A stretch of 41,184 bases of DNA from Spirochaetales bacterium (GTDB lineage: Bacteria > Spirochaetota > Spirochaetia > Sphaerochaetales > Sphaerochaetaceae), in contig JAAYFO010000023.1 of NCBI GenBank assembly GCA_012728215.1, forward strand, positions 1 to 41,184, read 5' to 3'. The notes beneath the pieces are model-generated. The model saw only the letters and a program-made list of their open reading frames with translations, searched no databases and was not told the DNA's origin. Both the position numbers and the translations under genes were made by a program. Positions 12,301 through 21,737 of the stretch are shown here, piece by piece; position 1 is the stretch's first letter; each line of letters begins with the position of its first letter.

Positions 12301-12879
12301 GTCTATCTTTGTGACGATGATTTTCTTCTTCTCATCAATCTCAAACTCCAGCCAGGATCCTCTGTATGGAATGATTCTTGAAGAAAGGACACCCTTTTCT
12401 CTTGCAAAGATAACTCCTGGAGACCTATGGATCTGGCTTACGACGACTCTTTCCGCACCGTTGATCACAAAGGTGCCTCTATCTGTCATGAGAGGAAGGT
12501 CACCAAAGAAAATTTCCTTTTCTCTGATTTCACCAGTCTCTGCCAATTCCAGAGAAATAACGGCCTTTAGCGGAACCGAAAAGGTTCTGCCTTTTTTCTT
12601 ACACTCAATTTCCGAGAACTTGATATTTTCAAAATCAAGCTTGTATGACTCGAAATTGAGAATCATTTCATTATTCTGACTCGATATCGGGAAAGTGGAC
12701 TCAAAAACGTCCTCCAATCCCTGACCTGTTTCCGGTAAAAGTCCCTTCTTGAGATTCTCACTTTGAAGGAAGCTTTCATATGATTCCTTCTGAATCCTAA
12801 TCAGATCAGGCAGTTCGCATGTCTCCTGAAACTTTTTCCCAATATATACGCGGTTTTTGGATTTGCCCGTGGCAACCAT
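9355..12879 (-). CDS. rpoB: DNA-directed RNA polymerase subunit beta
   Basis: Contains [27 protein letters not shown] and [10 protein letters not shown]; start set at [10 protein letters not shown], preceded by GGAGGG. Confidence 0.98.
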   Translation of the reverse strand: MVATGKSKNRVYIGKKFQETCELPDLIRIQKESYESFLQSENLKKGLLPETGQGLEDVFESTFPISSQNNEMILNFESYKLDFENIKFSEIECKKKGRTFSVPLKAVISLELAETGEIREKEIFFGDLPLMTDRGTFVINGAERVVVSQIHRSPGVIFAREKGVLSSRIIPYRGSWLEFEIDEKKKIIVTKIDRKKRILGTLFLRAIGYDTREKILNVFYKSKEVAVSEETKDILPGLRLYKDVFATIDGEQRKVLRAGDAIQAHMVDELISMGVTSLMIIDMDKKNPDTLHDEAILNCFDIEDAKYTDAEAGYDEPTKETVLTQIFSVLMSGEMVSIERAERELPEMFFSSRRYNLGSVGRYKLIKKFSNDENEINTNKSTVLCQADIVNTMRFLIKVYDGEENVDDIDHLGNRRVRSVGELLQQQLKVAFNRMERIAKERMNQETGSSVKPQDLIANKPIVAVIKEFFGSSQFSQFMDQINPLSELTHKRRLTALGSGGLNRDRAGFEVRDVHYTHYGRMCPIETPEGPNIGLIVSLANYTRVNSYGFLETPYRKVVNGKATSQVVYLDANDEEKYRIAQANAELNSDGSFVSKDVPCRLKGDYLIVPPEEVSYMDVSPKQVISVAASLIPFLEHDDANRALMGSNMQRQAVPLVFPEAPRVGTGMEGKTAYDSGVLIKAKRAGVVSYVSSTEVRVSPDSPDIEGEVDTYIVQKFQRTNQDTCFSQKPIVSVGEYVEKGGILADGPATDGGELALGRNILVGFVPWNGYNYEDAVLISERVVKEDIYTSIHIRELSTDIRETKLGNEKLTRDIPSTSDKKIENLDADGIVNIGTMVRPGHILVGKITPKNESDTTPEFRLLNSIFGEKAKEVRDTSLKVPHGTEGVVIDVQRLRRDAGDDLPPGVEETVKVLIATKRKLRQGDKMAGRHGNKGVVSRILPEEDMPFMEDGTPLDVCLNPLGVPSRMNIGQLMETQLGWAAEKLDEWYTTPVFQSASTEQIEEKMVEAGLPKNSKTVLYDGRTGVPFVNPVFCGYIYYLKLHHLVDDKMHARSTGPYSLVTQQPLGGKAQFGGQRLGEMEVWALEAYGAANTLQELLTIKSDDMNGRVNVYQSIVKGSPTTSFGIPEAFNVLVQEIRGLALDMSVFDSKGKQVPLTERDEELINKKANQTSRS

Positions 12880-13040
12880 CTTGTACCCTCCAACGCAGTT
12901 TGAGGATGAAAACATCGCTGATCAAGCGGGCAGCAGGACTATTTCACCTGCATCTATTCCGTCTTTCCCACAATCGACCGTATTAAATTGAAATCGGTAC
13001 TAGCAGAAACACGATGTTGTGCTAAACGAAAAAGACTTTG

Positions 13041-13062
13041 CTCATCAAACGAAAGTGATGAG
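13041..13062 (-). other. Second hairpin in the rplL-rpoB spacer
   Basis: Minus strand CTCATCA-CTTTCGTT-TGATGAG followed by CAAAGTCTTTTT. Confidence 0.55.
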
Positions 13063-13071
13063 ACAAAATAA

Positions 13072-13110
13072 GGTCTTCCGTCCGGAGACAAACCCCCCAG
13101 ACGGAAAACC
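13072..13110 (-). promoter_or_regulatory. Strong hairpin after rplL, candidate attenuator or RNase processing site
   Basis: Minus strand GGTTTTCCGTC ... GACGGAAGACC (11 bp with one G-U) followed by TTATTTTG. Confidence 0.6.
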
Positions 13111-13117
13111 ATCGTAA

Positions 13118-13489
13118 CTATTTGACTTCGACAGTGCAACCAGCAGCTTCGAGTTTCTCCTTGAGAGCAGCAGCTTCTGCCTTGGAGACTCCTTCCTTGA
13201 GCTTTCCGCCGTTCTCGACGAGATCCTTTGCTTCCTTGAGTCCAAGCTCTGTGCAAGCTCTGACTTCCTTGATGGCAGGAATCTTCTTCGCAGGATCAAA
13301 TCCCTTGATGATGACGTCGAATTCGGTCTGCTCTTCGACTGCTTCAGCAGCTTCGGCAGCAGCGGCAGGGGCAGCGGCGGAAACAGCGGCAGTTACGCCG
13401 AACTTCTCTTCCATTGCCTTGATAAGGTCAGAGACCTCAAGAACCGTCATGTTTGCAATTGTTTCCAGAATTTCTTCTTTGGTAGCCAT
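13118..13489 (-). CDS. rplL: 50S ribosomal protein L7/L12
   Basis: [32 protein letters not shown]...AAGCTVEVK. Confidence 0.98.
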   Translation of the reverse strand: MATKEEILETIANMTVLEVSDLIKAMEEKFGVTAAVSAAAPAAAAEAAEAVEEQTEFDVIIKGFDPAKKIPAIKEVRACTELGLKEAKDLVENGGKLKEGVSKAEAAALKEKLEAAGCTVEVK

Positions 13490-13554
13490 ATTATCTTCTC
13501 CTAAAATAATTTTCTTACAGTAATAGTTGGTTACAGAACGAAGACTAATACTGT

Positions 13555-14079
13555 TTAGTTTTCACTTTTTCCTTCAAGCTTTTCAGTGTAAGCAAGAAGA
13601 GTCGCAGCCAGCTTCTGAACAGGAGCCTTCATCGTACCCATGAGGATGCTGATAAGCTCAAGCTTGGTTGGCAGTTTCGAGTATGCTTCAGTCTGAGCGG
13701 CATTATAGATGCTTCCATCGATATAGCCACCCTTCACCACGAGCTTGTTCGTTGCTTTTGCGCTTTCGAACATGATCTTGGCGGCAGGGCCTTCGTTATC
13801 ACCTCTTGCGAGGATGACAGCGGTCGGTCCCTTAAGGCATTCATCCATTCCCTTGTGATTAAGCTGGTCAAGAGCGATCTTTGCAAATCTGTTCTTCACA
13901 ACTCTGCAAACTGCATCGTTCTTTCTAAGCTTCCTTCGGAGATCTGTGATCTCCTCGACAGTCATTCCTCTGTACTCAGCGAAAAAGAATCCGGTATAGT
14001 TCTGGAATTCATTCTTGAGTTGCTCAACAGCCTTTTCCTTTACAGGGGTGACCCTTGTCTTATGATCAATAACAGCCAT
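13555..14079 (-). CDS. rplJ: 50S ribosomal protein L10
   Basis: [25 protein letters not shown]...[30 protein letters not shown] just upstream; start at 14079 or 14082. Confidence 0.95.
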   Translation of the reverse strand: MAVIDHKTRVTPVKEKAVEQLKNEFQNYTGFFFAEYRGMTVEEITDLRRKLRKNDAVCRVVKNRFAKIALDQLNHKGMDECLKGPTAVILARGDNEGPAAKIMFESAKATNKLVVKGGYIDGSIYNAAQTEAYSKLPTKLELISILMGTMKAPVQKLAATLLAYTEKLEGKSEN

Positions 14080-14090
14080 CATGCACCTCC

Positions 14091-14786
14091 TCAAGCCTTC
14101 TTCTCTGCAGATTCCTTAGCGAAATCCACTGCTACACCAGGTCCCATTGTGGAAGCCATCGAAAGAGACCCAACGAAATCGCCCTTGTGATCGGAAGGTC
14201 TTCTCTTCTGAATCTCAGCAAAGATAACCTTGGCATTCTCCACGACATCTTCACTGCTCATCGAAACCTTTCCAATAGCAAGGTGAACGACACCAGTCTT
14301 GTCTGAACGGAACTCAACTCTTCCCTGTCGAAGTTCGGCAAGGGCACCCTTGAGGTCCATCGTGACTGTGTGTGTCTTCGGGTTCGGCATCAGTCCTCTT
14401 CTTCCGAGAATCGGTCCGAGTCGTCCGACTGACTTCATCATGTCTGGTGTGGCTACTGCCACATCAAAGTCCATCCAGCCACCCTTGATCTTTTCAACCA
14501 GGTCGTCATCTCCGACGTAAGCTGCACCTGCAGCCTTGGCTTCTTCGGCCTTCTCACCCTTGGCGAAGACAAGAATCTTCTTCTCGGCTGAGAACTGATG
14601 AGGGAGCACTACAGTGTCTCTGACACTCTGGCTCTTTGACAGCAGAAGACTGACATGGAGCTCCACAGTCTCGTCAAACTTCGCAAAAGCGATGCTCTTC
14701 ACGATCTGTGCGGCTTCTTCCATGCTGTAAAGCTTGGTCTGATCATACTTCTTCACTGCTTCGAGATACTTCTTTCCGTGCTTCAT
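14091..14786 (-). CDS. rplA: 50S ribosomal protein L1
   Basis: [15 protein letters not shown]...[23 protein letters not shown] overlap with rplK. Confidence 0.97.
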   Translation of the reverse strand: MKHGKKYLEAVKKYDQTKLYSMEEAAQIVKSIAFAKFDETVELHVSLLLSKSQSVRDTVVLPHQFSAEKKILVFAKGEKAEEAKAAGAAYVGDDDLVEKIKGGWMDFDVAVATPDMMKSVGRLGPILGRRGLMPNPKTHTVTMDLKGALAELRQGRVEFRSDKTGVVHLAIGKVSMSSEDVVENAKVIFAEIQKRRPSDHKGDFVGSLSMASTMGPGVAVDFAKESAEKKA

Positions 14787-15214
14787 TTCTCTACCTCCAC
14801 GCCCATGCTTCTTGCTGTTCCGGCCACGATTGTCTTCGCAGCTTCCACATCATTTGCATTAAGGTCTGGCAGTTTGACTTTTGCAATCTCTTCAAGCTGA
14901 GCCTGAGTAAGCTTGCCAACCTTATTCTTGTTAGGAACACCACTCGCCTTTGCAAGACCAAGAGCCTTCTTGATCAGCACTGATGCAGGTGGAGTCTTGA
15001 GAATGAAGCTGAAAGTCCTGTCAGTGTAGACTGTAATGACCGCAGGAACGACCAGTCCTGGTTCAAACTGCTTTGTTCTTTCATTGAACTGCTGAACGAA
15101 CTGGGGGGCACTTACGCCATGAGGTCCAAGAGCTGGTCCGATGGGAGGAGCTGGTGTGGCCTTCTGGGCGGGACACTGTAATTTAATAATAACAGCAACC
15201 TTTTTCTTTGCCAT
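14783..15214 (-). CDS. rplK: 50S ribosomal protein L11
   Basis: [34 protein letters not shown]; start trimmed from 15235; SD GGAG. Confidence 0.97.
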   Translation of the reverse strand: MAKKKVAVIIKLQCPAQKATPAPPIGPALGPHGVSAPQFVQQFNERTKQFEPGLVVPAVITVYTDRTFSFILKTPPASVLIKKALGLAKASGVPNKNKVGKLTQAQLEEIAKVKLPDLNANDVEAAKTIVAGTARSMGVEVEK

Positions 15215-15260
15215 GATTTTTCTCCATATTAACACGGTTTCATAAAAAATATGATCCCAT

Positions 15261-15315
15261 GCCTGGTAATAACGCCTGTCATACGATCAGGCTCCCACCT
15301 ATCCGGTTACCCGGA
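15261..15315 (-). promoter_or_regulatory. Candidate ribosomal-protein (L1-type) leader element upstream of rplK
   Basis: Minus strand AGGTGGGAGCCTG-ATCGTATGA-CAGGCGTTATTACCAGGC, preceded by hairpin TCCGG-GTAA-CCGGA; resembles the GTGGGAG...CGTTA..ACCA element in nusG-rplK spacers. Confidence 0.55.
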
Positions 15316-15409
15316 GAGGAGTATCAAAAACTAGGGCGTGTTTATGTTAAAGAACAACTAAGCGGATTCCTACGCCATGGGACCCACATCCCGGCTCAAG
15401 CCGGTATCA

Positions 15410-15970
15410 TCACACTTTCTCAACCTGAGAGAAGTCAACATCGACAGGAGTAGGTCTTCCGAATATCTCAACGGAAACCCTGAGACGGGACTTTTCCGAA
15501 TTGACATCCTCTACTTCACCGGCAAACTGGTCGAAAGGACCATCGACGATGCGGACTCTGTCTCCGACATTGAATGACTGACGTGGCTTGAACGTTGTTT
15601 CGCCCTGAATCTCGCCAGTCTGCTTAAGAATCTCAGTATATTCCGCCTTGGAAAGCGGCTTGGGCATCTGCCGGGCAGTTCCCGTAAGGAATCCAGTCAC
15701 ACCTTCGATACGCTTGATCTGAGTGCAGACTTCCTTCCAGTTGATATCAGTAAGCTCCAGATCCACGAGAATATATCCTGGAAGGATTTTCTCACGAATC
15801 TCTTTCTTCTTTCCATCCTGATTCTCGGTATGAGTGGAGAACGGAATCTTCACATCGAAACAGAACATGGCGAAGTCCGGATTCATCTCCATCATTCGCC
15901 TGATGATTCTTTCGATTTTCTGCTCATATCCAGAATAAGTATGTACTACGAACCAGCCTCTAGACATCAC
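15410..15970 (-). CDS. nusG: Transcription termination/antitermination protein NusG
   Basis: RGWFVVHTYSGYEQKIERIIRR...PGYILV...FNVGDRVRIVDGPFDQFAGEVEDV. Confidence 0.97.
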   Translation of the reverse strand: MMSRGWFVVHTYSGYEQKIERIIRRMMEMNPDFAMFCFDVKIPFSTHTENQDGKKKEIREKILPGYILVDLELTDINWKEVCTQIKRIEGVTGFLTGTARQMPKPLSKAEYTEILKQTGEIQGETTFKPRQSFNVGDRVRIVDGPFDQFAGEVEDVNSEKSRLRVSVEIFGRPTPVDVDFSQVEKV

Positions 15971-15976
15971 AACCCC

Positions 15977-16156
15977 TTAGAACAAAAGCTCCAGTCCCTT
16001 CAGCAGCAGGAAATCCGCCAACCCTAGGAACACAGCAAAAGCGAACGAAGAGACTATGACAATAAGAGTCGACTTTCCGACATACTGTTTTGTCGGCCAT
16101 ACGACTTTCTTCATCTCTGCGACACTTTCCTTGAAATACCTGATGATCTTTTTCAT
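15977..16156 (-). CDS. secE: Preprotein translocase subunit SecE (59 aa, not in the supplied ORF track)
   Basis: Translation MKKIIRYFKESVAEMKKVVWPTKQYVGKSTLIVIVSSFAFAVFLGLADFLLLKGLELLF*; SD AGGAG; between tRNA-Trp and nusG. Confidence 0.95.
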   Translation of the reverse strand: MKKIIRYFKESVAEMKKVVWPTKQYVGKSTLIVIVSSFAFAVFLGLADFLLLKGLELLF

Positions 16157-16190
16157 GATCGACTCCTATATAGTTTCAGGTGAGATTTTT

Positions 16191-16264
16191 CAGGCCAGGA
16201 GGGATTCGAACCCCCAACACCCGGTTTTGGAGACCGGTGCTCTAACCGTTGGAGCTACTGACCT
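16191..16264 (-). tRNA. tRNA-Trp (CCA)
   Basis: AGGTCAGTAGCTCCAACGGTTAGAGCACCGGTCTCCAAAACCGGGTGTTGGGGGTTCGAATCCCTCCTGGCCTG; anticodon loop CTCCAAA; acceptor stem closes. Confidence 0.96.
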
Positions 16265-16282
16265 AAATATCTCATAGCTTAG

Positions 16283-16459
16283 CTATTTAATCTTTGTTTC
16301 TCTATGCAAAGTATGCTTGCGGTCAAACGGGCAGTACTTGTTAAGCTCTAGCTTGCCCGGAGTATTACGACGGTTCTTCTCCGTTGTGTAATTCTTCCTT
16401 TTGCATTCTGTGCACTGAAGGGCAATCTTTTCAACAGGCCCTTTTTTCTTATCTGCCAT
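16283..16459 (-). CDS. rpmG: 50S ribosomal protein L33
   Basis: [65 protein letters not shown]; the longer ORF would run into tRNA-Thr. Confidence 0.95.
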   Translation of the reverse strand: MADKKKGPVEKIALQCTECKRKNYTTEKNRRNTPGKLELNKYCPFDRKHTLHRETKIK

Positions 16460-16501
16460 ACTCCACTCCTTTGCTCCAGTCTCCCGAGCAAAAACTTCAA
16501 A

Positions 16502-16574
<73 letters not shown>

Positions 16575-16603
16575 AAGACACCCATTTTGGGCGTGCAAAT
16601 GAC

Positions 16604-16632
16604 AAAATAGCAATTGTCTTGCCTTTTGTCAA
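16604..16632 (-). promoter_or_regulatory. Sigma70-type promoter of the tRNA-Thr/rpmG/secE/nusG operon
   Basis: Minus strand TTGACA-N17-TATTTT upstream of tRNA-Thr. Confidence 0.8.
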
Positions 16633-16743
16633 TAACGGCAAAGCCGAACAATGAATTATTGCAGAAACAACACATTCAGTCAACATGTTTTACCAAGGTT
16701 GCATCACAAGCTGGCTGTTTTGCCGACAATCTTCGCCACTTCG

Positions 16744-16788
16744 GAAAAACCAAGGCGAGTACGATTACCTCATCAGCAAGCACCCGCC
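16744..16788 (-). terminator. Probable terminator of glgP
   Basis: Minus strand GGCGGGTGC...GTACTCGCC (9 bp with G-U pairs) then TTGGTTTTT, just after the glgP stop. Confidence 0.65.
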
Positions 16789-16797
16789 TGTGAAAAA

Positions 16798-19323
16798 TCA
16801 TTTCTTCATAGCATCTTCAATGCTCGTATCCGTTCCATTGCGGTGTGCCACAGGACATGGCTTTATGTTCCATATCCTTGAGGCATACTCCGCAATGCTC
16901 CTATCCGACGAGAACTTTCCACTGCATGCAATGTTCATAACGGACTTTCTGTTCCATTCGTTCCTGTCGGAAACATAAAGGTCCGAAAGCTTCTGCCGTT
17001 CATCGGCATACATCCTCAGATCGGCAAACAGCATGAACCGATCCTTGCCCCCCCCGAAGATAGCCTGACGAAGAGGTTCGAAGATATGCGGTTCGGAAAT
17101 ATTGAAGTATCCGGACAGAAGAAGATTCACCATGTCCTTGATCTCCTCATCTGCAAAGATGAATGAATAAGGATCGTAATTCTCCCTTAGCTTCCTTACC
17201 TCTTCAGCTGTGTGGCCGAATATGAATATGTTGTCATTTCCCACAGCTTCCGCCATCTCCACGTTGGCGCCATCCAATGTGCCTATTGTCAGGGCTCCAT
17301 TGACCATGAACTTCATGTTGCCGGTTCCAGAAGCCTCCATGCCGGCAGTGGAAAGCTGCTCTGAGATGTCAGTGGCGGGTATGATTCTCTCTGCCATGGT
17401 CACTCTGTAGTTAGGCATGAAATGAACAGACAGCTTATCATTCACCGCCGAGTCGTTGTTAACGATATTTGACAGATTTGAAATCATCTTTATCGACAGC
17501 TTTGCATTGACATAACCCGGAGCGGCCTTGCCTCCGAAGAGGAACACAGTCCTTGGGAAGCTGTCATGGTACCTGCGGTCATTCTTGAGGCGCACATATA
17601 TGAGAAGAATGTCCATTGCATTAAGAAGCTGACGCTTGTACTCATGGATTCTCTTCACCTGGACATCAAACACCGAATCAGGATCGACGATGATTCCGCA
17701 GTCCTTGCGAAGAAATGACGCAGCCTTGACCTTGGCGTCTCTCTTGACCTTTGCAAACTCATCACAGAAACCCTTGTCCGAAGCAAATGGAGAGAGCTTG
17801 GATATCTGAGAAAAATCCGTTATCCAACAATCGCCTATTGCACCGGTAATCAGATTTGACAGCCCTGGATTAGCAGAAAGAAGCCATCGTCTCTGGGTTA
17901 TTCCATTGGTGACATTGGTAAAGCGACCAGGGAATATCTTGTTGAATTCAGGGAACATCTGGGTCTTGAGGAGCATGCTGTGAAGCTCGGCGACACCGTT
18001 TGTCGAATGGCTTCCCACAATGGCCAGATTGGCCATTCTCACCATCTTGGGACGGGATTCCTCAATCAGGCTCACCTTGCTGATCGCCTCATTGTCCAAC
18101 GGGAAGAAAGTGATTGCACTCTCAAGGAATCGCCGGTTGATTTCATATATGATCTGCATATGACGTGGAAGCAGTGAACCAAGCATGTCAACAGACCACT
18201 TCTCAAGTGCTTCCGGCATCAACGTATGATTGGTGTATCCCATCACCTTCACAGTGATTCCCCATGCTTCATCCCAATCAAGGTTTTCCGAATCAAGCAG
18301 TATTCTCATCAGCTCTGCAATTGCAATCGAAGGATGGGTGTCATTCAGCTGAATTGCGGCGAAATCGGGAAACTTCTCCCACTTCTGGTTTTCCCTCTTG
18401 AATCTTCGTACAATGTCGGCCAATGCGCAGGCAACAAAGAAATACTGCTGCTTCAGCCTGAGAATCTTGCCCATATAGCCTGTATCATTCGGATACAGAA
18501 CCTGGCTGATGTTCTCGGCCTGATTCCGTTCACGGACGCTTTCGGTGTAGTCACCCTGATTGAATTCCTTGAAATCAAATTCATTGGCAGCCTTTGCAGA
18601 GAAGAGCCTTAGGGTATTCACTGTCTTTGCGCCGTATCCAATCACAGGCATATCATAAGCCAATCCCTGAACCACTTCAGAACCAATCCATTTGAAACAG
18701 TCACGACCATTTTCACGGATCACCTTGACTTCGCCACCGAACTGAACAGGAAACACCAGGTCAGGACGGCATACCTCCCATGGATTTCCATATCCGCCAA
18801 GCCAGGAATCAGGTCGCTCAATCTGATATCCATTCTGTATCTTCTGATTGAAGATTCCATAATTGTATCTTATGCCATAGCCATATGCTGGTATTTCCAA
18901 CGAGGCCATCGAATCAAGGAAGCATGCCGCAAGACGTCCAAGTCCGCCGTTTCCCAGACCGGCATCCTTTTCCATCTCCTCAAGATCCTCATAGCTGTAG
19001 CCCAACCGGTTCATAGCTTCTTCCACCTGTGGACCAAGCCCTAGATTGACCAGGTTGCTGTTCATCGCACGTCCCATGAGGAACTCAAGGGACAGATAGT
19101 ACACTCGCTTGGCGCTGTTGCGTCTTTGAGTCTTACGACTCTCATCCCATTGATGAATAATCCTGTCCCGTATCGCCAAGGCAAGCGCCACATAGCGATT
19201 CTCATCAGTTGTATGATAGATATCGGCATCCATCGAATATTTTAGCTGCTCGGCAAAATCCTTTTCCAGGGCCTCCGTTGTCGGAGAGAACCTGACATTC
19301 TGAACAGAAGAAATCTTTGTCAT
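16798..19323 (-). CDS. glgP: Glycogen/alpha-glucan phosphorylase
   Basis: MEASGTGNMKFMVNGALTIGTLDGANVEM, DAGLGNGGLGRLAACFLDSMA, KRIHEYKRQLLN. Confidence 0.97.
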   Translation of the reverse strand: MTKISSVQNVRFSPTTEALEKDFAEQLKYSMDADIYHTTDENRYVALALAIRDRIIHQWDESRKTQRRNSAKRVYYLSLEFLMGRAMNSNLVNLGLGPQVEEAMNRLGYSYEDLEEMEKDAGLGNGGLGRLAACFLDSMASLEIPAYGYGIRYNYGIFNQKIQNGYQIERPDSWLGGYGNPWEVCRPDLVFPVQFGGEVKVIRENGRDCFKWIGSEVVQGLAYDMPVIGYGAKTVNTLRLFSAKAANEFDFKEFNQGDYTESVRERNQAENISQVLYPNDTGYMGKILRLKQQYFFVACALADIVRRFKRENQKWEKFPDFAAIQLNDTHPSIAIAELMRILLDSENLDWDEAWGITVKVMGYTNHTLMPEALEKWSVDMLGSLLPRHMQIIYEINRRFLESAITFFPLDNEAISKVSLIEESRPKMVRMANLAIVGSHSTNGVAELHSMLLKTQMFPEFNKIFPGRFTNVTNGITQRRWLLSANPGLSNLITGAIGDCWITDFSQISKLSPFASDKGFCDEFAKVKRDAKVKAASFLRKDCGIIVDPDSVFDVQVKRIHEYKRQLLNAMDILLIYVRLKNDRRYHDSFPRTVFLFGGKAAPGYVNAKLSIKMISNLSNIVNNDSAVNDKLSVHFMPNYRVTMAERIIPATDISEQLSTAGMEASGTGNMKFMVNGALTIGTLDGANVEMAEAVGNDNIFIFGHTAEEVRKLRENYDPYSFIFADEEIKDMVNLLLSGYFNISEPHIFEPLRQAIFGGGKDRFMLFADLRMYADERQKLSDLYVSDRNEWNRKSVMNIACSGKFSSDRSIAEYASRIWNIKPCPVAHRNGTDTSIEDAMKK

Positions 19324-19377
19324 TAAATCCTCACTGGTTTCACCATATCATCAAAACCATCACATATCAACATTTTG

Positions 19378-19389
19378 CAAACCGGTTTG
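19378..19389. promoter_or_regulatory. Perfect 12-bp palindrome upstream of glgP, LacI-family-like operator
   Basis: CAAACCGGTTTG about 55 bp upstream of the glgP start. Confidence 0.45.
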
Positions 19390-19487
19390 TCAGTATTTTT
19401 AGTGCGAAGAAGCATGAGAAATAAAATCCGACTTCACAAAGAATTAAAAGAGAAAATCAATAAACAGGCAAAAAACAAACCTGCTTT

Positions 19488-20630
19488 TCATATTTTTTCA
19501 ATCAACCTGATGAAATTCTCCACAGTCAATTCCAAATCGCTTTCTGCCCTTTTTCTTGCCTCCGAAAAAGGGATGCAGACCCGATTGATAGAAAAAACAG
19601 CAGTGACGCCTTCTTCGTAACATTGGCTGATATCATCTCCGATGTCTCCGACAAAGGCGATCACCTTGGCAGTCGATCTGCAGCTTCTGACCCGTCTGGC
19701 AATTCCTATGACGGCCTTTCCTCTGAGACTCTGAGAATCCAGCTTTCCTTCGCCAGTGAAGACAAAGTCGGCATCTTTTACCTGCTTATCAAATCCGACA
19801 GTGTCCAGGACTGTCTCGATTCCCATCTGAAGCGAAGAACCGAAGAACGCAACCATTCCTCCACCCATTCCGCCGGCCGCTCCGGCACCAGGCATTCTCC
19901 CGACATCGATTCCAATTGATTTGAAAATAACCCTGTCCAGATTCCTGAGCCCTTCATCCAAACGGCTGACCATCTCAGGCGTGGCACCTTTCTGCGGTCC
20001 GAATACATAAGCCGCTCCTGACTTTCCATGAAGTGGATTGTCTACATCACACATCGATACGATTGAGATTCCCTCCAGACGGCTGTCACGGCTATTGGAG
20101 TCTATTCTGACTATTTCCCCAAGCGTCCCTCCTGCAGGAACGAAGGTCTCTCCACTTTTGTTGATGAACTTGACGCCACAAGCCGCGGCCGCCCCACAGC
20201 CGCCATCGACAGTGCAGCTTCCCCCAAGCCCGATGATGATCTTACGGCATCCTCTTCCAACCGCCGACAGCAGCATTTCACCTACTCCATAGGTTGTAGT
20301 GGAAGCAGGATCAAGATGATGATCCTCGGCCAACGGAAGTCCTGCACAGGAAGCCATCTCAATCACGGCAGTGTCACCATTTACGATGATATATGTGGAA
20401 TCTACTCTATTCATGAAAGGACCGGCAACCGATACAGTGACCCGCTCGCCACCAAGTGCCTGCGCGAAAGCATCAACGCTTCCTTCGCCACCATCTGCAA
20501 CAGGAATCGATTTGATTTCGGATTCAGGCAATCTGCGAAGAATCGCCCTTTGCATAATGGAACATATCAATGACGAACTCATGGTTCCCTTGAACGAATC
20601 AGGTATCAGTACAAATTTCTTCGGCTTCAT
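19488..20630 (-). CDS. Glycerate kinase (GarK/GlxK family)
   Basis: KKFVLIPDSFKGTMSSSLICSIM, VADGGEGSVDAF, IIGLGGSCTVDGGCGAAAACG, VFTGEGKLDSQSLRGKAVIGIA. Confidence 0.93.
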   Translation of the reverse strand: MKPKKFVLIPDSFKGTMSSSLICSIMQRAILRRLPESEIKSIPVADGGEGSVDAFAQALGGERVTVSVAGPFMNRVDSTYIIVNGDTAVIEMASCAGLPLAEDHHLDPASTTTYGVGEMLLSAVGRGCRKIIIGLGGSCTVDGGCGAAAACGVKFINKSGETFVPAGGTLGEIVRIDSNSRDSRLEGISIVSMCDVDNPLHGKSGAAYVFGPQKGATPEMVSRLDEGLRNLDRVIFKSIGIDVGRMPGAGAAGGMGGGMVAFFGSSLQMGIETVLDTVGFDKQVKDADFVFTGEGKLDSQSLRGKAVIGIARRVRSCRSTAKVIAFVGDIGDDISQCYEEGVTAVFSINRVCIPFSEARKRAESDLELTVENFIRLIEKI

Positions 20631-20758
20631 TTCGACTCTCCATCAGAGATGATAGCACGAAAAGCCATCTGAGTAATCCTCATGTTCACAAAAATCCGGG
20701 TTGAAGCAGCGTAGGATTCTCCTTCGGAGCTCATCGATGAATTTCAGGAAGAAGCAAG

Positions 20759-21301
20759 CTAGAACAGGTTTAACGATATGACCAGTCCATCATATTCAGA
20801 GAACGCGGGAAGAACTGCCTTCTGATATGCCACACCCAGTTCTATCTGATACAGGTAGCCAGTCCATACGACAGTCCTGATTCCAGATCTGACCATGATG
20901 CCGTTGCACATTCTATGAATCACATTAGGCTGATTGGGAAGCTCAAGCCATTGAGTGAAGTAACCCACATCGACAAGAACGCGGGAAATTGTCGCTTCAG
21001 TGGAAAACAGACGCCAAAGAAAGCGGAACCCCATTTCAGTAGAGAATTCCATTGTCGCATTCATGCCCGTAGCGCTTCCTCCAGGCTGAGTCATCACTGA
21101 GCCAATGGCAAACCCCTCCATCCCGTATACGTTGCCGTGGATGCCCAATGAAACACCTCCAAAAGGTGCAAGCTGGCTTCCACGAACGAATGACACCCCG
21201 CCATCCAGATGAAAATCAAATCCTTCCCTGCTTCCGGCAGACAGCGAAAAAAGACAGGCCAATGCCAAGACAATCAGTACCAAACATCTTCTGCTCTTCA
21301 T
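20759..21301 (-). CDS. Exported protein of unknown function, possibly a small outer-membrane beta-barrel
   Basis: Signal peptide MKSRRCLVLIVLALACLFSLSAGS; alternating pattern; C-terminal ...SLNLF; 3 bp after the previous gene. Confidence 0.6.
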   Translation of the reverse strand: MKSRRCLVLIVLALACLFSLSAGSREGFDFHLDGGVSFVRGSQLAPFGGVSLGIHGNVYGMEGFAIGSVMTQPGGSATGMNATMEFSTEMGFRFLWRLFSTEATISRVLVDVGYFTQWLELPNQPNVIHRMCNGIMVRSGIRTVVWTGYLYQIELGVAYQKAVLPAFSEYDGLVISLNLF

Positions 21302-21304
21302 CTG

Positions 21305-21727
21305 CTACCTCCCCAGAAAAAGAAATCTTCTGCCATCCAAAGTCAGACAGCAGGGACCTTCATCCACATCAGCCTCGAATGAAAACTTCATCTTGGACTT
21401 CTCTTTGCCATCCAGTCCGTCTGAAAGCACCAATGTTCCGGATGACCTGAGCAATTCCAGATGATCATACTCAATCTCGTAGCTACCGGAAACCGAAGAA
21501 TAATCTGAACCACGGCAGAAATAACCACCTTCCAGTGACAAATCAAGCTGATAAAGATAATGCCCTTCATAGGTTGAAGGCAATTCATAGCTTCCAAAAA
21601 TCAAATTCGGCTCACTGAACGAGAAATCAGGGATCACTCCAGAAATCGTATTCAGGAGATCGCAGCTGGGAATCACCAGCAAAATCATCGCCAAAAGAAG
21701 GCCGAACAGCCAAATATTCTTCTTCAT
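21305..21727 (-). CDS. Small lipoprotein of unknown function
   Basis: MKKNIWLFGLLLAMILLVIPSCDLLN signal with lipobox-like VIPSC; SD GAGGAG; start trimmed from 21775. Confidence 0.7.
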   Translation of the reverse strand: MKKNIWLFGLLLAMILLVIPSCDLLNTISGVIPDFSFSEPNLIFGSYELPSTYEGHYLYQLDLSLEGGYFCRGSDYSSVSGSYEIEYDHLELLRSSGTLVLSDGLDGKEKSKMKFSFEADVDEGPCCLTLDGRRFLFLGR

Positions 21728-21737
21728 ATCATGCTCC

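Noticed and set aside
5242-12679. Many plus-strand ORFs of 60-150 aa and alternative minus-frame ORFs across rpoC and rpoB
   Set aside because: All overlap well-supported rpoB/rpoC frames and show no recognisable domain; typical shadow ORFs of conserved codon usage.
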